DNA from: Actinomadura craniellae
GTDB lineage: Bacteria; Actinomycetota; Actinomycetes; Streptosporangiales; Streptosporangiaceae
NCBI RefSeq assembly: GCF_003289645.1
Contig: NZ_QLYX01000023.1
Span: 1-64,000, forward strand
DNA length: 64,000 nucleotides
Reading direction: 5' to 3'
Positions 17,158-25,805 of the stretch are shown here, in pieces. Position 1 is the first letter of the stretch. Each line of letters starts with the position of its first letter. Below the pieces are notes generated by a model. It worked only from the letters and a program-made list of their open reading frames with translations. It ran no database searches and was not told the origin of the DNA. Position numbers and translations under genes: made by a program.

Positions 17158-17742
17158 ATGAAGAGCACACACCGGCGGTCGGTTCGGCGGTTCCGCGGCG
17201 CGGCCGTGGCACTGCTGGCCGCTTCGGGTCTGGCCGGTTGCGGCCTTCCCGGACAGACCAATACCAGCCCCGAGCTGGCGGAGTGGTTCACCGTGACCAG
17301 CCCCGCCTTCCGCGATGGCACCGTTCTGCCCGCCCGCTTCGTCTGCGCGACCTACCCTGGGGGGGAAGGCAAGACGCCGCCGCTGCACTGGTCCGGCACC
17401 CCGGCATCCACCAGGGCGTTCGCGATCGTCGTGGACGATCCGGACGCACCGGAGGGCGCCGCCGTCCTCTGGGTGATCGCCAATCTCGGCGGAACGACGA
17501 CCTCAATCGTCGAGGGCGCCCGGCCGGACAATACGGTCGAGGCACTCAATACAGATGGCAGAGTGGGGTACCGGGCACCTTGCCCGCCCAAGGGGGAACG
17601 GAACCGCTACCGGTTCACCGTCTACGCCTTGAGCGAGCCGGTGCCGCTGACCCGGGGGGCCCCGCTCAAGCAGGCCCTGGGCACAATCGCCAAGCACACC
17701 GTGGGGCGAGGCAGGATCACCGGGAACTTCGGAAACGGCTAG
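17158..17742 (+). CDS. YbhB/YbcL-type (Raf kinase inhibitor-like) lipoprotein
   Basis: A 194-residue lipoprotein precursor. The N terminus is positively charged (KSTHRRSVRRFRG), followed by a short hydrophobic stretch and the lipobox LAGC with Cys at about residue 24. The mature domain has the PEBP/YbhB hallmarks: SPAFRDGTVLPARFVC, PPLHWSGTP, FAIVVDDPDAP, and a C-terminal YRFTVYALSEPVPL strand. PEBP-like bacterial proteins bind small anionic ligands; function is generally unknown. Start ATG at 17158 is directly before the signal peptide, although the frame is open far upstream. Confidence 0.87.
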   Translation: MKSTHRRSVRRFRGAAVALLAASGLAGCGLPGQTNTSPELAEWFTVTSPAFRDGTVLPARFVCATYPGGEGKTPPLHWSGTPASTRAFAIVVDDPDAPEGAAVLWVIANLGGTTTSIVEGARPDNTVEALNTDGRVGYRAPCPPKGERNRYRFTVYALSEPVPLTRGAPLKQALGTIAKHTVGRGRITGNFGNG

Positions 17743-17813
17743 CCGGGACCGGCCGGCCGACGAGCGAGGGGGGTGCACGGGTTGACCGCACCGGTTGATC
17801 ATTCGCACCCCAC

Positions 17814-19715
17814 ATGGGGATAGATGTCAGCGAATGGTGTGACAAGGGTCATAGTGGTCGGCGACAATCAGTCTCGGTCTTCGAAGACTGGGCGCCGGCC
17901 GCTGGCGATAATCCGTACGAGACCGCGAGCCGCGCTGGCGACACACGCTGGGCCATGGCATTGGGTGGTGCAATGACTGTCATCGTCGTCCTCGGCCTGA
18001 TCGTGGTCGTGATCCTCGTAGTGGTCCTGGTGGCCCTCGGCATGCGCGCGAGCCGGGCCGGCCGCGACGACTCCGACCCCTGGGCGGAGGACGACCCGCA
18101 GATACAGATGCAGCCACGGGGCCGGCGCGGCGCCGTCGACGACCACTACGACGACGGCTACGCCGACGACCAGTACGCCGGTGAGCAGTACGCCGGTGAG
18201 CAGTACGGTGGCGAGCAGTACGGCAGTGAGCAGCAGTACGCGGCCGACGGCTACTCGGACGGTTACACCGACGGGTACGCCGAGGGCCACCAGGACCCCG
18301 CCGGCTACGAGCGGCGGGTGGCCGGCGGTCCGCTGGCCGCACCCACCCCACCGCCCGCGCAGGCGTCCCGGCGGGGCGGCGGCGCCCAGAACAGCGACGA
18401 GATGGGCGACGACGAGTACTGGTCGACCATCACCTTCGACAAGCCCAAGTTCCCCTGGCAGCAGGACTCCAAGCAGGAGCGCAGCGAGGCCGAACTGGCC
18501 GCCGACCCGCTGCGCGAGCAGCCCGTCCTCGACCAGCAGCCCGAGCCGCCGGCCCGGCACCCGGAGCCCCCGCACGCCGTGCCGACCCAGCCCGTGCAGA
18601 TGAACGGCGGCCCGATGAACATCCCGGGCCAGCCGCCCGTCCCGCCGCCGTCGTCCTTCACCGGCCCCGGCCAGCCCGACCTGTCGCCCGGCTACCGGCC
18701 CGACCCGCTGAGCCCGCCCGAGCCCGCCCCGATGCCCGCGGCCTTCGAGGCTCCGGCGCAGCAGCCCCCGGCCCCCTACCGCAACGACGCGCCGCTGGGC
18801 GAGCCCTCCCTCGGCGGCGGCCCCGGCCCGCTGCTCGGCGGCGGCCCGGCGATGTCGCCCCCGCCGCCGCCCACCCGGCCCGAGCCGGTGGACCCGCTCC
18901 TGCCCCCGGCGCGGCCCGAGCAGCCCTCCTACTCCCCGCCGGAGCCCGCCTACTCCCCGCCCGCCCCGCCGGAGCCCGCCTACGGCGGCTCGCCGGCCCC
19001 GGGCGGCAGCGACACCGACGGCCACCGGCTGCCGACCGTCGACGAGCTGTTGCAGCGCATCCAGTCGGACCGGCAGCGGACCACCCCCGACCCCTCCTCC
19101 TACGGCGGCTCCAGCCCGCTGAACGACCCGCTGAACGACCCGCTCAGCACCAGCAACGACGCCCCGTCCTACGGCTCGCCTTCCCCGTCGTCCTGGTCTC
19201 CGGGCGGCGGCGGCACCTCGGGCTACGGATCCGACTCCCTGCCCGGCTCCGGTGAGCCCGGCGGCTACTCCGGCGGCGGGTACGGCGGCGGCCAGTCCAG
19301 CTCCGGCTACTCCACCGACGGGTATCCCACCAGCCCGGCCTACGGCGCCGAGACGACCCGCTACGACGACCCGCTGAGCACCGGCCCCACGGGCGGGCGC
19401 GACTCCTACGACTCCTCCTACGGTTCCTACGGCGGGTCGAGCGAACCCGCCGCCCCCGCCCCGCCGCTGTCCGGCAACTACTCCGACTTCAGCGGCAGCA
19501 GCTACGGCGCCCCGGCCGGCCCCTCCTCCGGCGGGTACGGCGGCGACACCGGCCAGCAGCAGGGCGGCTACGGCGGCTACCCGCCCCCGGGCGGTGGCGA
19601 GCAGCCGGCGGGCTACTCCACCGGCGAACAGCCTGGTCAGTACGGTCAGGGCGACCAGCAGCGCCCGGTCGACGACTGGGACACCTACAACAACAATCGT
19701 TACCGAGGACGGTGA
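17814..19715 (+). CDS. Membrane-anchored Gly/Tyr/Pro-rich low-complexity protein
   Basis: Not recognised as a known family. There is one strongly hydrophobic segment (about residues 48-76, rich in Val/Ile/Leu), then more than 550 residues of low complexity. First come acidic and EQYAGEQYGGEQYG-type repeats, then a Pro-rich tract, then repeated SYGGSS/GGYGG units to the C terminus (DDWDTYNNNRYRGR). A short charged segment (DGHRLPTVDELLQRIQSDRQR, about 400-420) is a possible interaction helix. The tail looks disordered and could reach into the cell or the wall, depending on topology. The start is uncertain: ATG at 17955 or 17973 would put the membrane anchor at the N terminus, but no start has a strong ribosome-binding site. 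Confidence 0.65.
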   Translation: MGIDVSEWCDKGHSGRRQSVSVFEDWAPAAGDNPYETASRAGDTRWAMALGGAMTVIVVLGLIVVVILVVVLVALGMRASRAGRDDSDPWAEDDPQIQMQPRGRRGAVDDHYDDGYADDQYAGEQYAGEQYGGEQYGSEQQYAADGYSDGYTDGYAEGHQDPAGYERRVAGGPLAAPTPPPAQASRRGGGAQNSDEMGDDEYWSTITFDKPKFPWQQDSKQERSEAELAADPLREQPVLDQQPEPPARHPEPPHAVPTQPVQMNGGPMNIPGQPPVPPPSSFTGPGQPDLSPGYRPDPLSPPEPAPMPAAFEAPAQQPPAPYRNDAPLGEPSLGGGPGPLLGGGPAMSPPPPPTRPEPVDPLLPPARPEQPSYSPPEPAYSPPAPPEPAYGGSPAPGGSDTDGHRLPTVDELLQRIQSDRQRTTPDPSSYGGSSPLNDPLNDPLSTSNDAPSYGSPSPSSWSPGGGGTSGYGSDSLPGSGEPGGYSGGGYGGGQSSSGYSTDGYPTSPAYGAETTRYDDPLSTGPTGGRDSYDSSYGSYGGSSEPAAPAPPLSGNYSDFSGSSYGAPAGPSSGGYGGDTGQQQGGYGGYPPPGGGEQPAGYSTGEQPGQYGQGDQQRPVDDWDTYNNNRYRGR

Positions 19716-19771
19716 CTCTCCGCGCGCGCGTCGTCGCGCCCTGATCAGTCCCATCTGATTCGATACGTCAG

Positions 19772-22075
19772 GTGACCATCCGAACACCTGACGTGTCTAA
19801 CTTGCGCTGCGATCTGCCGGCTTCCTTCGTCGTCTTCCTCGTGGCGATCCCACTCTCCCTCGGTATCGCGGTCGCTTCGGGCGCACCGCTCGCCGCCGGG
19901 CTCATCGCCGCCATCGTCGGCGGGATCATCGCCGGGGCGGTCGGCGGCTCGCCCCTGATGGTCAGCGGGCCGGCCGCGGGCCTGACCATCATCGTGGCCT
20001 CGCTCGTCCAGACCTACGGCTGGCGGGCCACCTGCGCCATCACCTTCCTCGCCGGGCTGCTCCAGCTCGCGCTGGGCGCCGGCAAGGTGGCCCGCACGGC
20101 GCTGGCGGTCTCCCCCGCCGTGGTGCACGGCATGCTCGCCGGGGTGGGCGTGGTCCTGATCCTGGCCCAGATCCACGTGGTGTTGGGCGGGTCGCCGCAG
20201 CATTCCGCGGTGGCCAACCTCCAGGAACTGCCCGGCCAGCTGGTCGGCTCGCACTCCCACGCCGTGATGATCGGCGTGCTCACCGTCGCCGTGCTGCTGG
20301 CCTGGGACCGGCTGCCCGGCCGGACGAGCGACGGGAACGTGCTGCGCTGGGTGCCGGCGCCGCTGCCGGCCGTCGTGGTCGCCACGCTCGCCGCCTGGTG
20401 GCTGGGCTGGGACGTGCCCCGGGTCGACCTGCCCGACTCGCTGCTGGACGGCTGGCAGCCGCTCGCACTCCCCGAGGGGACGCTGCCCGGCCTGGTCGGC
20501 GCCGTGGTCTCGGTGGCCGTGGTGGCGGGCGTGGAGTCGCTGCTGTGCAGCGTGGCGATCGACCGGCGCCGGCCGGAGGGGGTGCCGAGCAGCGATCTCG
20601 ACCGCGAGCTGATGGGCCAGGGCGCGGCCAACACCGTGTCGGGCCTGCTCGGCGGCCTGCCGATCGCGGGCGTGATGGTGCGCAGCACGGCCAATGTGGA
20701 GGCCGGCGCCCGGTCCCGCGCGTCGGCCGTCCTGCACGGCGGCTGGGTGCTGGTGCTGGCGCTGCTGTGCGGGCCGGTGATCGAGCTGGTGCCGCTCTCG
20801 GCGCTGGCGGGGCTGCTGGTCGTGATGGGCGTGAAGATGCTCGACACCACCCGGCTGCGTGATGTCCGTCACCACCGGGAGGCCCCGATCTACTTCATCA
20901 CCCTCGCCGGAGTGGTGCTGCTGGGGCTCGGTGAAGGGGTGCTGCTGGGCATCGGAGTGGCCGCCTGGCTGGCACTACGCCGGCTGGCCCGGCTGTCGGT
21001 GGAGGTCGAGGAGGGGCCCGGACCCTGGCACGTCGTGGTCACCGGCTCCCTGACCTTCTTGGCCGTTCCGCGGCTTCTGCGGGTTCTTCAGCAGGTTCCT
21101 CCGGGTAAGACCGTGGACGTTGACCTGCATGTCGACTTCATGGATCACGCCGCCTTCGAGGCCCTGCACGACTGGCGGGTGGCCTACCAGCGGCTGGGAG
21201 GCCGGGTCGACATCGATGAGACGCACGAGAGTTGGTATGAAAGAGCCGTGACTGGCGAAATGTCCCCCGCGCGTAAGTCGCCCCTGCCTGTCCGCTGGTG
21301 GGCACCTTGGGCGAATCGTCGTCGTCAGGTCTCGACCAACGAGCCCGACGCCTCCGGCATGTCCCCGAGCGACCTCCTGCTCGCGGGGGTACGCGAGTAC
21401 CACGACAGCACCGCCCGGCTGGTCCGGCCCATCATGGCCGAGCTCGCCTTCCAGCAAACCCCGGAGCACCTGTTCATCACCTGCGTCGACTCCCGGGTGG
21501 TGCCCAACATCATCACCGCCAGCGGGCCCGGCGACCTGTTCATCCTCCGGAACGTCGGCAACCTGGTGCCCCGGTTCGACTCCCGGCTGCACGACGACTC
21601 GGTGGCGGCGACGATCGAGTACGCGACCAACGTGCTCAACATCAACACCATCACCGTCTGCGGCCACTCCAACTGCGGTGCCATGGCGGGGCTGCTGGCC
21701 GGCGGGTCCGAAATCGAGCACCTGCCGGGGCTGTCGCGCTGGCTCAGGCACGGCAACCACAGCCTGGCCCGCTTCCTCGACACTCCCCCCGGCGAATCGG
21801 GCGAGGACCCGGACGGGGAACTGTCGCCGCTGTCGCGGCTCTGCCGCATCAACGTGATGCAGCAACTCGACAACCTCCTCACCTACCCGTGGCTGCGCCG
21901 CCGGGTGGAGGCCGGGAAGGTCGAGCTCACCGGCCTGTTCCTGGAACTGGAGACGGCCCAGGTGCACATCCTCGACCCGACGGCCGGGCGGTTCGTCACC
22001 GTCCCGAGCCAGGTCCCGGACCAGGCCGAGGAGGGGACCCCGGGCCCCGGCACGGCCGTTCCGGATCGGCACTGA
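19772..22075 (+). CDS. SulP anion transporter fused to a beta-carbonic anhydrase
   Basis: 767 residues. Residues 1-410 form a SulP/SLC26 membrane domain starting RCDLPASFVVFLVAIPLSLGIA with about ten or more spans. A degenerate STAS-like segment follows (about 415-490), then a linker and a complete beta-carbonic anhydrase (about 520-750). Its zinc and catalytic residues are visible: C571, D573 and R575 in CVDSR, and H632 and C635 in CGHSNCGA. The architecture matches mycobacterial Rv3273-type proteins and implies coupled bicarbonate transport and CO2/bicarbonate interconversion at the membrane. The start is a GTG at 19772. It ends just before a strong bidirectional hairpin. Confidence 0.93.
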   Translation: MTIRTPDVSNLRCDLPASFVVFLVAIPLSLGIAVASGAPLAAGLIAAIVGGIIAGAVGGSPLMVSGPAAGLTIIVASLVQTYGWRATCAITFLAGLLQLALGAGKVARTALAVSPAVVHGMLAGVGVVLILAQIHVVLGGSPQHSAVANLQELPGQLVGSHSHAVMIGVLTVAVLLAWDRLPGRTSDGNVLRWVPAPLPAVVVATLAAWWLGWDVPRVDLPDSLLDGWQPLALPEGTLPGLVGAVVSVAVVAGVESLLCSVAIDRRRPEGVPSSDLDRELMGQGAANTVSGLLGGLPIAGVMVRSTANVEAGARSRASAVLHGGWVLVLALLCGPVIELVPLSALAGLLVVMGVKMLDTTRLRDVRHHREAPIYFITLAGVVLLGLGEGVLLGIGVAAWLALRRLARLSVEVEEGPGPWHVVVTGSLTFLAVPRLLRVLQQVPPGKTVDVDLHVDFMDHAAFEALHDWRVAYQRLGGRVDIDETHESWYERAVTGEMSPARKSPLPVRWWAPWANRRRQVSTNEPDASGMSPSDLLLAGVREYHDSTARLVRPIMAELAFQQTPEHLFITCVDSRVVPNIITASGPGDLFILRNVGNLVPRFDSRLHDDSVAATIEYATNVLNINTITVCGHSNCGAMAGLLAGGSEIEHLPGLSRWLRHGNHSLARFLDTPPGESGEDPDGELSPLSRLCRINVMQQLDNLLTYPWLRRRVEAGKVELTGLFLELETAQVHILDPTAGRFVTVPSQVPDQAEEGTPGPGTAVPDRH

Positions 22076-22082
22076 CCCGGTG

Positions 22083-22117
22083 CCGGAGCGCGGGCCGGGA
22101 CGCGGCCCGCGCTCCGG
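22083..22117. terminator. Strong bidirectional hairpin terminator
   Basis: CCGGAGCGCGGGCC (22083-22096) and GGCCCGCGCTCCGG (22104-22117) form a perfect 14-bp stem with a seven-base loop, between the convergent SulP-carbonic anhydrase gene and the small membrane protein gene. The right arm ends at the stop codon of the latter. Confidence 0.75.
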
Positions 22118-22324
22118 TCACTCCCGGTACGCGGCTCCCACCAGGGTGAGCTCCTCCTGGGGGCCTCGGGTGTAGACGCCGGTCACCCGGCGGGCCCGGC
22201 GGGCCCCTCCGCTGGACGCCGGCAGGAAGAGCGAGTCCCGGCGGCTGGCCCGCGCGAACTCGACGAGGTAGGCGAAGGACGCCAGCAGGATGACGATCGA
22301 GATGACGGCGATGAGCATGAACAT
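22118..22324 (-). CDS. Small single-span membrane protein
   Basis: A 68-residue protein of unknown function. Residues 2-22 are hydrophobic (MLIAVISIVILLASFAYLVEF) and are followed by a basic stretch (ARASRRDSLF) and a polar tail. The ATG at 22324 is preceded by GGGAGGAGCGACC, a very good ribosome-binding site, which supports it as a real gene. It stands alone between the SulP fusion (convergent) and the TetR gene. Confidence 0.6.
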   Translation of the reverse strand: MFMLIAVISIVILLASFAYLVEFARASRRDSLFLPASSGGARRARRVTGVYTRGPQEELTLVGAAYRE

Positions 22325-22513
22325 GGTCGCTCCTCCCTGCCGGGCCTCGACCGGGGAGCCTTCTGCCGTCCCGAGGACTCCGGCACACCATGAACGGTAG
22401 GAGCGTTCTTGCTGCGCCTTTGTGTCGCCTGACCTGAAACTCCCATGATTTGGGACGTCCAGCGGGAAAATATCCGGTGACCGGCCGGAGTCGGGACGCG
22501 ACGCGTCAGGCGG

Positions 22514-23143
22514 TCACCGCCGCTCCGCCAGCGCGGCGGCCAGCGCGGCCTCGATGACCTGGGCAGAGACCCGGGCCACCTCGTCGGGGGTGCGCCCGAA
22601 GTCGCCGGTGAGGGACTGCGTGGTGAACCCCGACAGGTGCACCGCCACGGTGTCGGCCAGCCAGGCGGGCGGGGCTTCCTGCCCGCCGCGGGCCTGCCAC
22701 AGGCGGGAGGTGACGGCAGCCGCGGCGGCCTTGCGGCTCTCCCTGCGCTCAGCGGCCGCCGCGGCGAGTTCGGCGGGAAGGTCGTCGGGCTGGAGCGCGG
22801 CGAGCTCCCAGTAGATGCGGCCGTTACGGGCGTTGAGCCGGTGGACGACGAGCAGCAGGTCGAGCAGCCAGACCCGCAGGTCGTCCCCCTCGGGCGGGGG
22901 CGGGACCTGGAGCGCGTAGGTGCGCACCCCCTCCTTGATCGCGGCGGCGAAGAGGCCGTCGCGGGTGGCGAAGTGGCGGAACACCGTGCGCCGGTTGACG
23001 CCGGCGGCCTCGGCCACGTCGTCAACGGTCGCGGCGAGGCCGCGCCCGGCGAGCACCTTCTGGGCGGCGCGCAGGATCCGCGACCGGGCGATGTCGCGTC
23101 GTTCGTCGGCGAGCGACGGGGCGATCGCGGAGTCATGGGTCAC
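22514..23143 (-). CDS. TetR family transcriptional regulator
   Basis: A 209-residue repressor. The N-terminal helix-turn-helix (about 18-64) contains RSRILRAAQKVLAGRGLAAT and VNRRTVFRHFATRDGLFAAA elements typical of TetR; the C-terminal ligand domain is variable. It is transcribed divergently from the Baeyer-Villiger monooxygenase gene, which suggests control of that gene in response to its substrate. GTG at 23143 is chosen: it directly precedes THDSAIAPSL and leaves a 99-bp promoter region; the frame is open further upstream into the monooxygenase gene only by chance. A palindrome overlaps the start codon, consistent with autoregulation. Confidence 0.88.
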   Translation of the reverse strand: MTHDSAIAPSLADERRDIARSRILRAAQKVLAGRGLAATVDDVAEAAGVNRRTVFRHFATRDGLFAAAIKEGVRTYALQVPPPPEGDDLRVWLLDLLLVVHRLNARNGRIYWELAALQPDDLPAELAAAAAERRESRKAAAAAVTSRLWQARGGQEAPPAWLADTVAVHLSGFTTQSLTGDFGRTPDEVARVSAQVIEAALAAALAERR

Positions 23144-23149
23144 CCGTGA
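23133..23149. promoter_or_regulatory. Candidate TetR operator overlapping the TetR start codon
   Basis: TCATGGGTCACCCGTGA is a 17-bp palindrome with seven of eight matching pairs around C23141. It spans the GTG start of the TetR gene and shares the TCATGGGT core with the second palindrome 23 bp away. Confidence 0.45.
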
Positions 23150-23172
23150 ATCGTACCGGCGGCACTTGCCGG

Positions 23173-23190
23173 TGTCACTCATGGGTGACA
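23173..23190. promoter_or_regulatory. Candidate TetR operator in the TetR/monooxygenase promoter
   Basis: TGTCAC-TCATGG-GTGACA: perfect six-base arms with a six-base spacer, located in the middle of the 99-bp divergent promoter region. A wider GGTGTCA...TGACACC pair (23171-23177, 23194-23200) surrounds it. Confidence 0.5.
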
Positions 23191-23242
23191 TGCTGACACC
23201 GCTGCGGGGCAGACGCTGCAGCGAAGACCCTTCGGAGCGTGC

Positions 23243-25069
23243 ATGACCGGCACCGGCCACCCCACCCGACCCGACGGCACCCCCATCGACAAAGAGGCCC
23301 TGCGCCGCCGCTACCTGCGGGAACGCGACAAACGGCTCCGACCCGACGGCAACGACCAGTACCTCCAGGTCACCGGGCGGCTCGCCCACTACCTCGAAGA
23401 CCCCTACACCCCGAGAACCGAGCGGGAACCGAAGACCGACCACGTGACGGTCGCGTTCATCGGCGGCGGCTTCGCCGGGCTCGTCACCGGGGCGCGGCTG
23501 AAGGAGGCCGGCGTCGGCGACGTCCGCATCATCGAGAAGGGCGGCGACTTCGGCGGCACCTGGTACTGGAACCGCTACCCCGGCGCACAGTGCGACACGG
23601 CGTCGCTGGTGTACATGCCGCTGCTGGAAGAAACCGGCCACATGCCGACGGAGAAGTACGCGCACGCGCCCGAGATCCTGGAACACTGCCAGCGCATCGG
23701 CAAACACTTCGGCCTCTACGACAACGCGCTCTTCCACACCGAGGTCCAGGACCTGCGCTGGGACCCGGAGCGGTCCCGCTGGACGATCCGCACCAACCGG
23801 GGCGACACCTGCACCGCCCGGTTCGTCGCGATGGGCACCGGGCCGCTGCACGTGCCGAAACTCCCCGGGATCCCCGGCATCGAATCGTTCCGCGGGCACT
23901 CCTTCCACACCAGCCGGTGGGACTACGGCTACACCGGCGGCGACCCCACCGGCACACCGATGGACGGGCTCGCCGACAAGCGGGTCGCCATCATCGGGAC
24001 CGGGGCGACGGCCGTCCAGTGCGTGCCCCACCTGGCGCAGGCGTGCCGGGAACTGTACGTGTTCCAGCGCACGCCCTCGTCGGTCGACGTCCGGAACAAC
24101 CGGCCGACCGACCCCGAGTGGTTCACCCGGATCGCGACACCGGGCTGGCAGCGGCGCTGGCTGGAGAACTTCACCGCCAACCAGACGGCCGGCATGGCCG
24201 ACGAGGACCTGGTGATGGACGGCTGGACCGACATCGCCCGGCGGATGCGCGCCCGGGTCGCGGCGCTGCCGCCCGAGGACCGCACCGACATGCGGAAACT
24301 CCTGGCGGCCTTCGAGGACTCCGACCACGAGAAGATGGAGGAGATCCGCGCCCGCGTGGACTCCGTCGTCGAGGACCCCGAGACCGCGCGGCAGCTGAAA
24401 GCCTGGTACCGGCAGATGTGCAAGCGGCCGTGCTTCCACGACGAGTACCTGCAGTCCTTCAACGTCCCCGGCACGCACCTCGTCGACACCGACGGCAAGG
24501 GCGTCGAGCGGATCACCGAGACCGGCGTGGTCGTCGCCGACCGGGAGTACGAGGTCGACTGCATCATCTACGCCTCCGGCTTCGAGGTCGGCACCGAGCA
24601 CGCCCGGCGGGCCGGCTACGACATGACCGGCCGCGCCGGCACCAAGCTGTCGGAGTACTGGGCCGAGGGCATGCGCACCCTGCACGGCACCCACGTGCAC
24701 GGCTTCCCCAACGCCTTCCTCGTGCAGCCGACCCAGGGCGCCAACCTCATCTCCAACGTCCCGCACAACCTCACCGAGTCGGGCCGGACGATCGCCACGA
24801 TCATCAAGCACGCCCTCGACCACGGCCATACCGAGGTCGAGGTCACCCAGGAGGCCGAGGACGCGTGGGTCGACCTCCTGGTCTCGGGAGCGGGGGCGAT
24901 CTGGCGGCAGCGGTCACCGGACTGCACGCCGGGCTACTACAACAACGAGGGTCAACCCACACCACGGGCAAAGTTCAACGTCGGCTACCCGCACGGTGCC
25001 CTGGCCTACTTCCACTACCTCGACCGGTGGCGCACCTCCGGCACCTTCGAGGGCCTGGAGTTCCGCTGA
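23243..25069 (+). CDS. Flavin-dependent Baeyer-Villiger monooxygenase
   Basis: A 608-residue FAD/NADPH monooxygenase of the phenylacetone/cyclohexanone type, which inserts oxygen next to a ketone to give an ester or lactone. The FAD site is FIGGGFAGL (about 72-80), followed by FGGTWYWNRYPGAQCD. The Baeyer-Villiger fingerprint FRGHSFHTSRWD is at about 216-227, and the NADPH site is GTGATAVQCVP. All key elements are present. The natural substrate is unknown. ATG has GGAG upstream. The divergent TetR gene and shared palindromes point to substrate-inducible expression. Confidence 0.92.
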   Translation: MTGTGHPTRPDGTPIDKEALRRRYLRERDKRLRPDGNDQYLQVTGRLAHYLEDPYTPRTEREPKTDHVTVAFIGGGFAGLVTGARLKEAGVGDVRIIEKGGDFGGTWYWNRYPGAQCDTASLVYMPLLEETGHMPTEKYAHAPEILEHCQRIGKHFGLYDNALFHTEVQDLRWDPERSRWTIRTNRGDTCTARFVAMGTGPLHVPKLPGIPGIESFRGHSFHTSRWDYGYTGGDPTGTPMDGLADKRVAIIGTGATAVQCVPHLAQACRELYVFQRTPSSVDVRNNRPTDPEWFTRIATPGWQRRWLENFTANQTAGMADEDLVMDGWTDIARRMRARVAALPPEDRTDMRKLLAAFEDSDHEKMEEIRARVDSVVEDPETARQLKAWYRQMCKRPCFHDEYLQSFNVPGTHLVDTDGKGVERITETGVVVADREYEVDCIIYASGFEVGTEHARRAGYDMTGRAGTKLSEYWAEGMRTLHGTHVHGFPNAFLVQPTQGANLISNVPHNLTESGRTIATIIKHALDHGHTEVEVTQEAEDAWVDLLVSGAGAIWRQRSPDCTPGYYNNEGQPTPRAKFNVGYPHGALAYFHYLDRWRTSGTFEGLEFR

Positions 25070-25125
25070 CGCCCTAGTCCACCGCCGCAAGGCAGACCCC
25101 GCCCCGAGCGGCCCGTAACACCCGG

Positions 25126-25380
25126 TTACAGACCGTCGCGCCGCCGCTGTTCGGCTTCGATCTCGTCCGCAAGTGCGGATCGCTCGGCCTGATGCAGGGC
25201 AAGGAGTTCAGCGCTGTACGCCACCCAGGCGGCCTCTTGTTCCGCTGTCATCTGGGCTCCGGAAACTTCGGATTCGATATCTGGATGAATGTCGAGGAAC
25301 GCTGTGAACAGGACGCCCATCTCGCGGCTGTGCCGGCGGTTGAGCTCGATACGTCGCGGGTCCATCGTTCTCACGCTCAT
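25126..25380 (-). CDS. Small acidic protein of unknown function
   Basis: 84 residues from ATG 25380 (a second ATG at 25365 is possible). It is largely helical and charged, with RRIELNRRHSREMGVLF at the N terminus and EQEAAWVAYSAELLALHQAE followed by a charged EIEAEQRRRDGL end. No family is recognised. It lies just downstream of rnpB on the same strand, so its messenger could come from read-through of RNase P RNA transcription. An upstream in-frame extension to 25461 would run into rnpB and is rejected. Confidence 0.5.
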   Translation of the reverse strand: MSVRTMDPRRIELNRRHSREMGVLFTAFLDIHPDIESEVSGAQMTAEQEAAWVAYSAELLALHQAERSALADEIEAEQRRRDGL

Positions 25381-25396
25381 CAGGCCGGCCGGATGG

Positions 25397-25795
25397 ACAG
25401 CGGACGAGTCGGCCTGTAGGCCGGGTTCTGTGCCCGCCGGGGGCGGGCGACGGTCATCCATCTCGGGCCGCCGTTGCCGGCGGCCTCCAGCGGTCTACCC
25501 GCAGGCTCGGGCGGGCCGCCCTCAGGCGCCTGCGCGGGGAACCGTCGGCTCCCCTTCTTGACCTTGCTCCAGGTGGGGTTTACCTAGCCGCCCGAGTCGC
25601 CTCGGGCGCTGGTGAGCTCTTACCTCACCGTTTCACCCTTACCGCCGGCCGAGGCCGGTGGCGGTCTGCTTTCTGTGGCACTGTCCCGCGGGTCACCCCG
25701 GGTCGGCGTTACCGACCACCCTGCCCTGTGGAGCCCGGACCTTCCTCGGCGGGGGCGAAACCCCCGACGCGACCGCCCGGCCGGCTCGTCCGCCG
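25397..25795 (-). ncRNA. rnpB: RNase P RNA (bacterial type A)
   Basis: The ribozyme subunit that removes tRNA 5' leaders. Read on the minus strand, the 5' part has the conserved GAGGAAGGTCCGGGCTCC and CAGGGCAGGGTG elements, the GGGACAGTGCCACAGAAA block, and a 3' part ending in CCCGGCCTACAGGCCGACTC. Helix P1 is formed by GCGGACGAG (complement of 25785-25793) with CTCGTCCGC (complement of 25400-25408), which sets both ends to within a few bases. Length is about 400 nt, as in other actinomycetes. ORFs crossing this region are not genes. Confidence 0.95.
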
Positions 25796-25805
25796 TCGTC
25801 CCAGC

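Noticed and set aside
18080-19700. CRISPR-like or tandem DNA array in the repetitive coding region
   Set aside because: Repeats are protein-level (Gly/Tyr/Pro codons), in frame and irregular in length.
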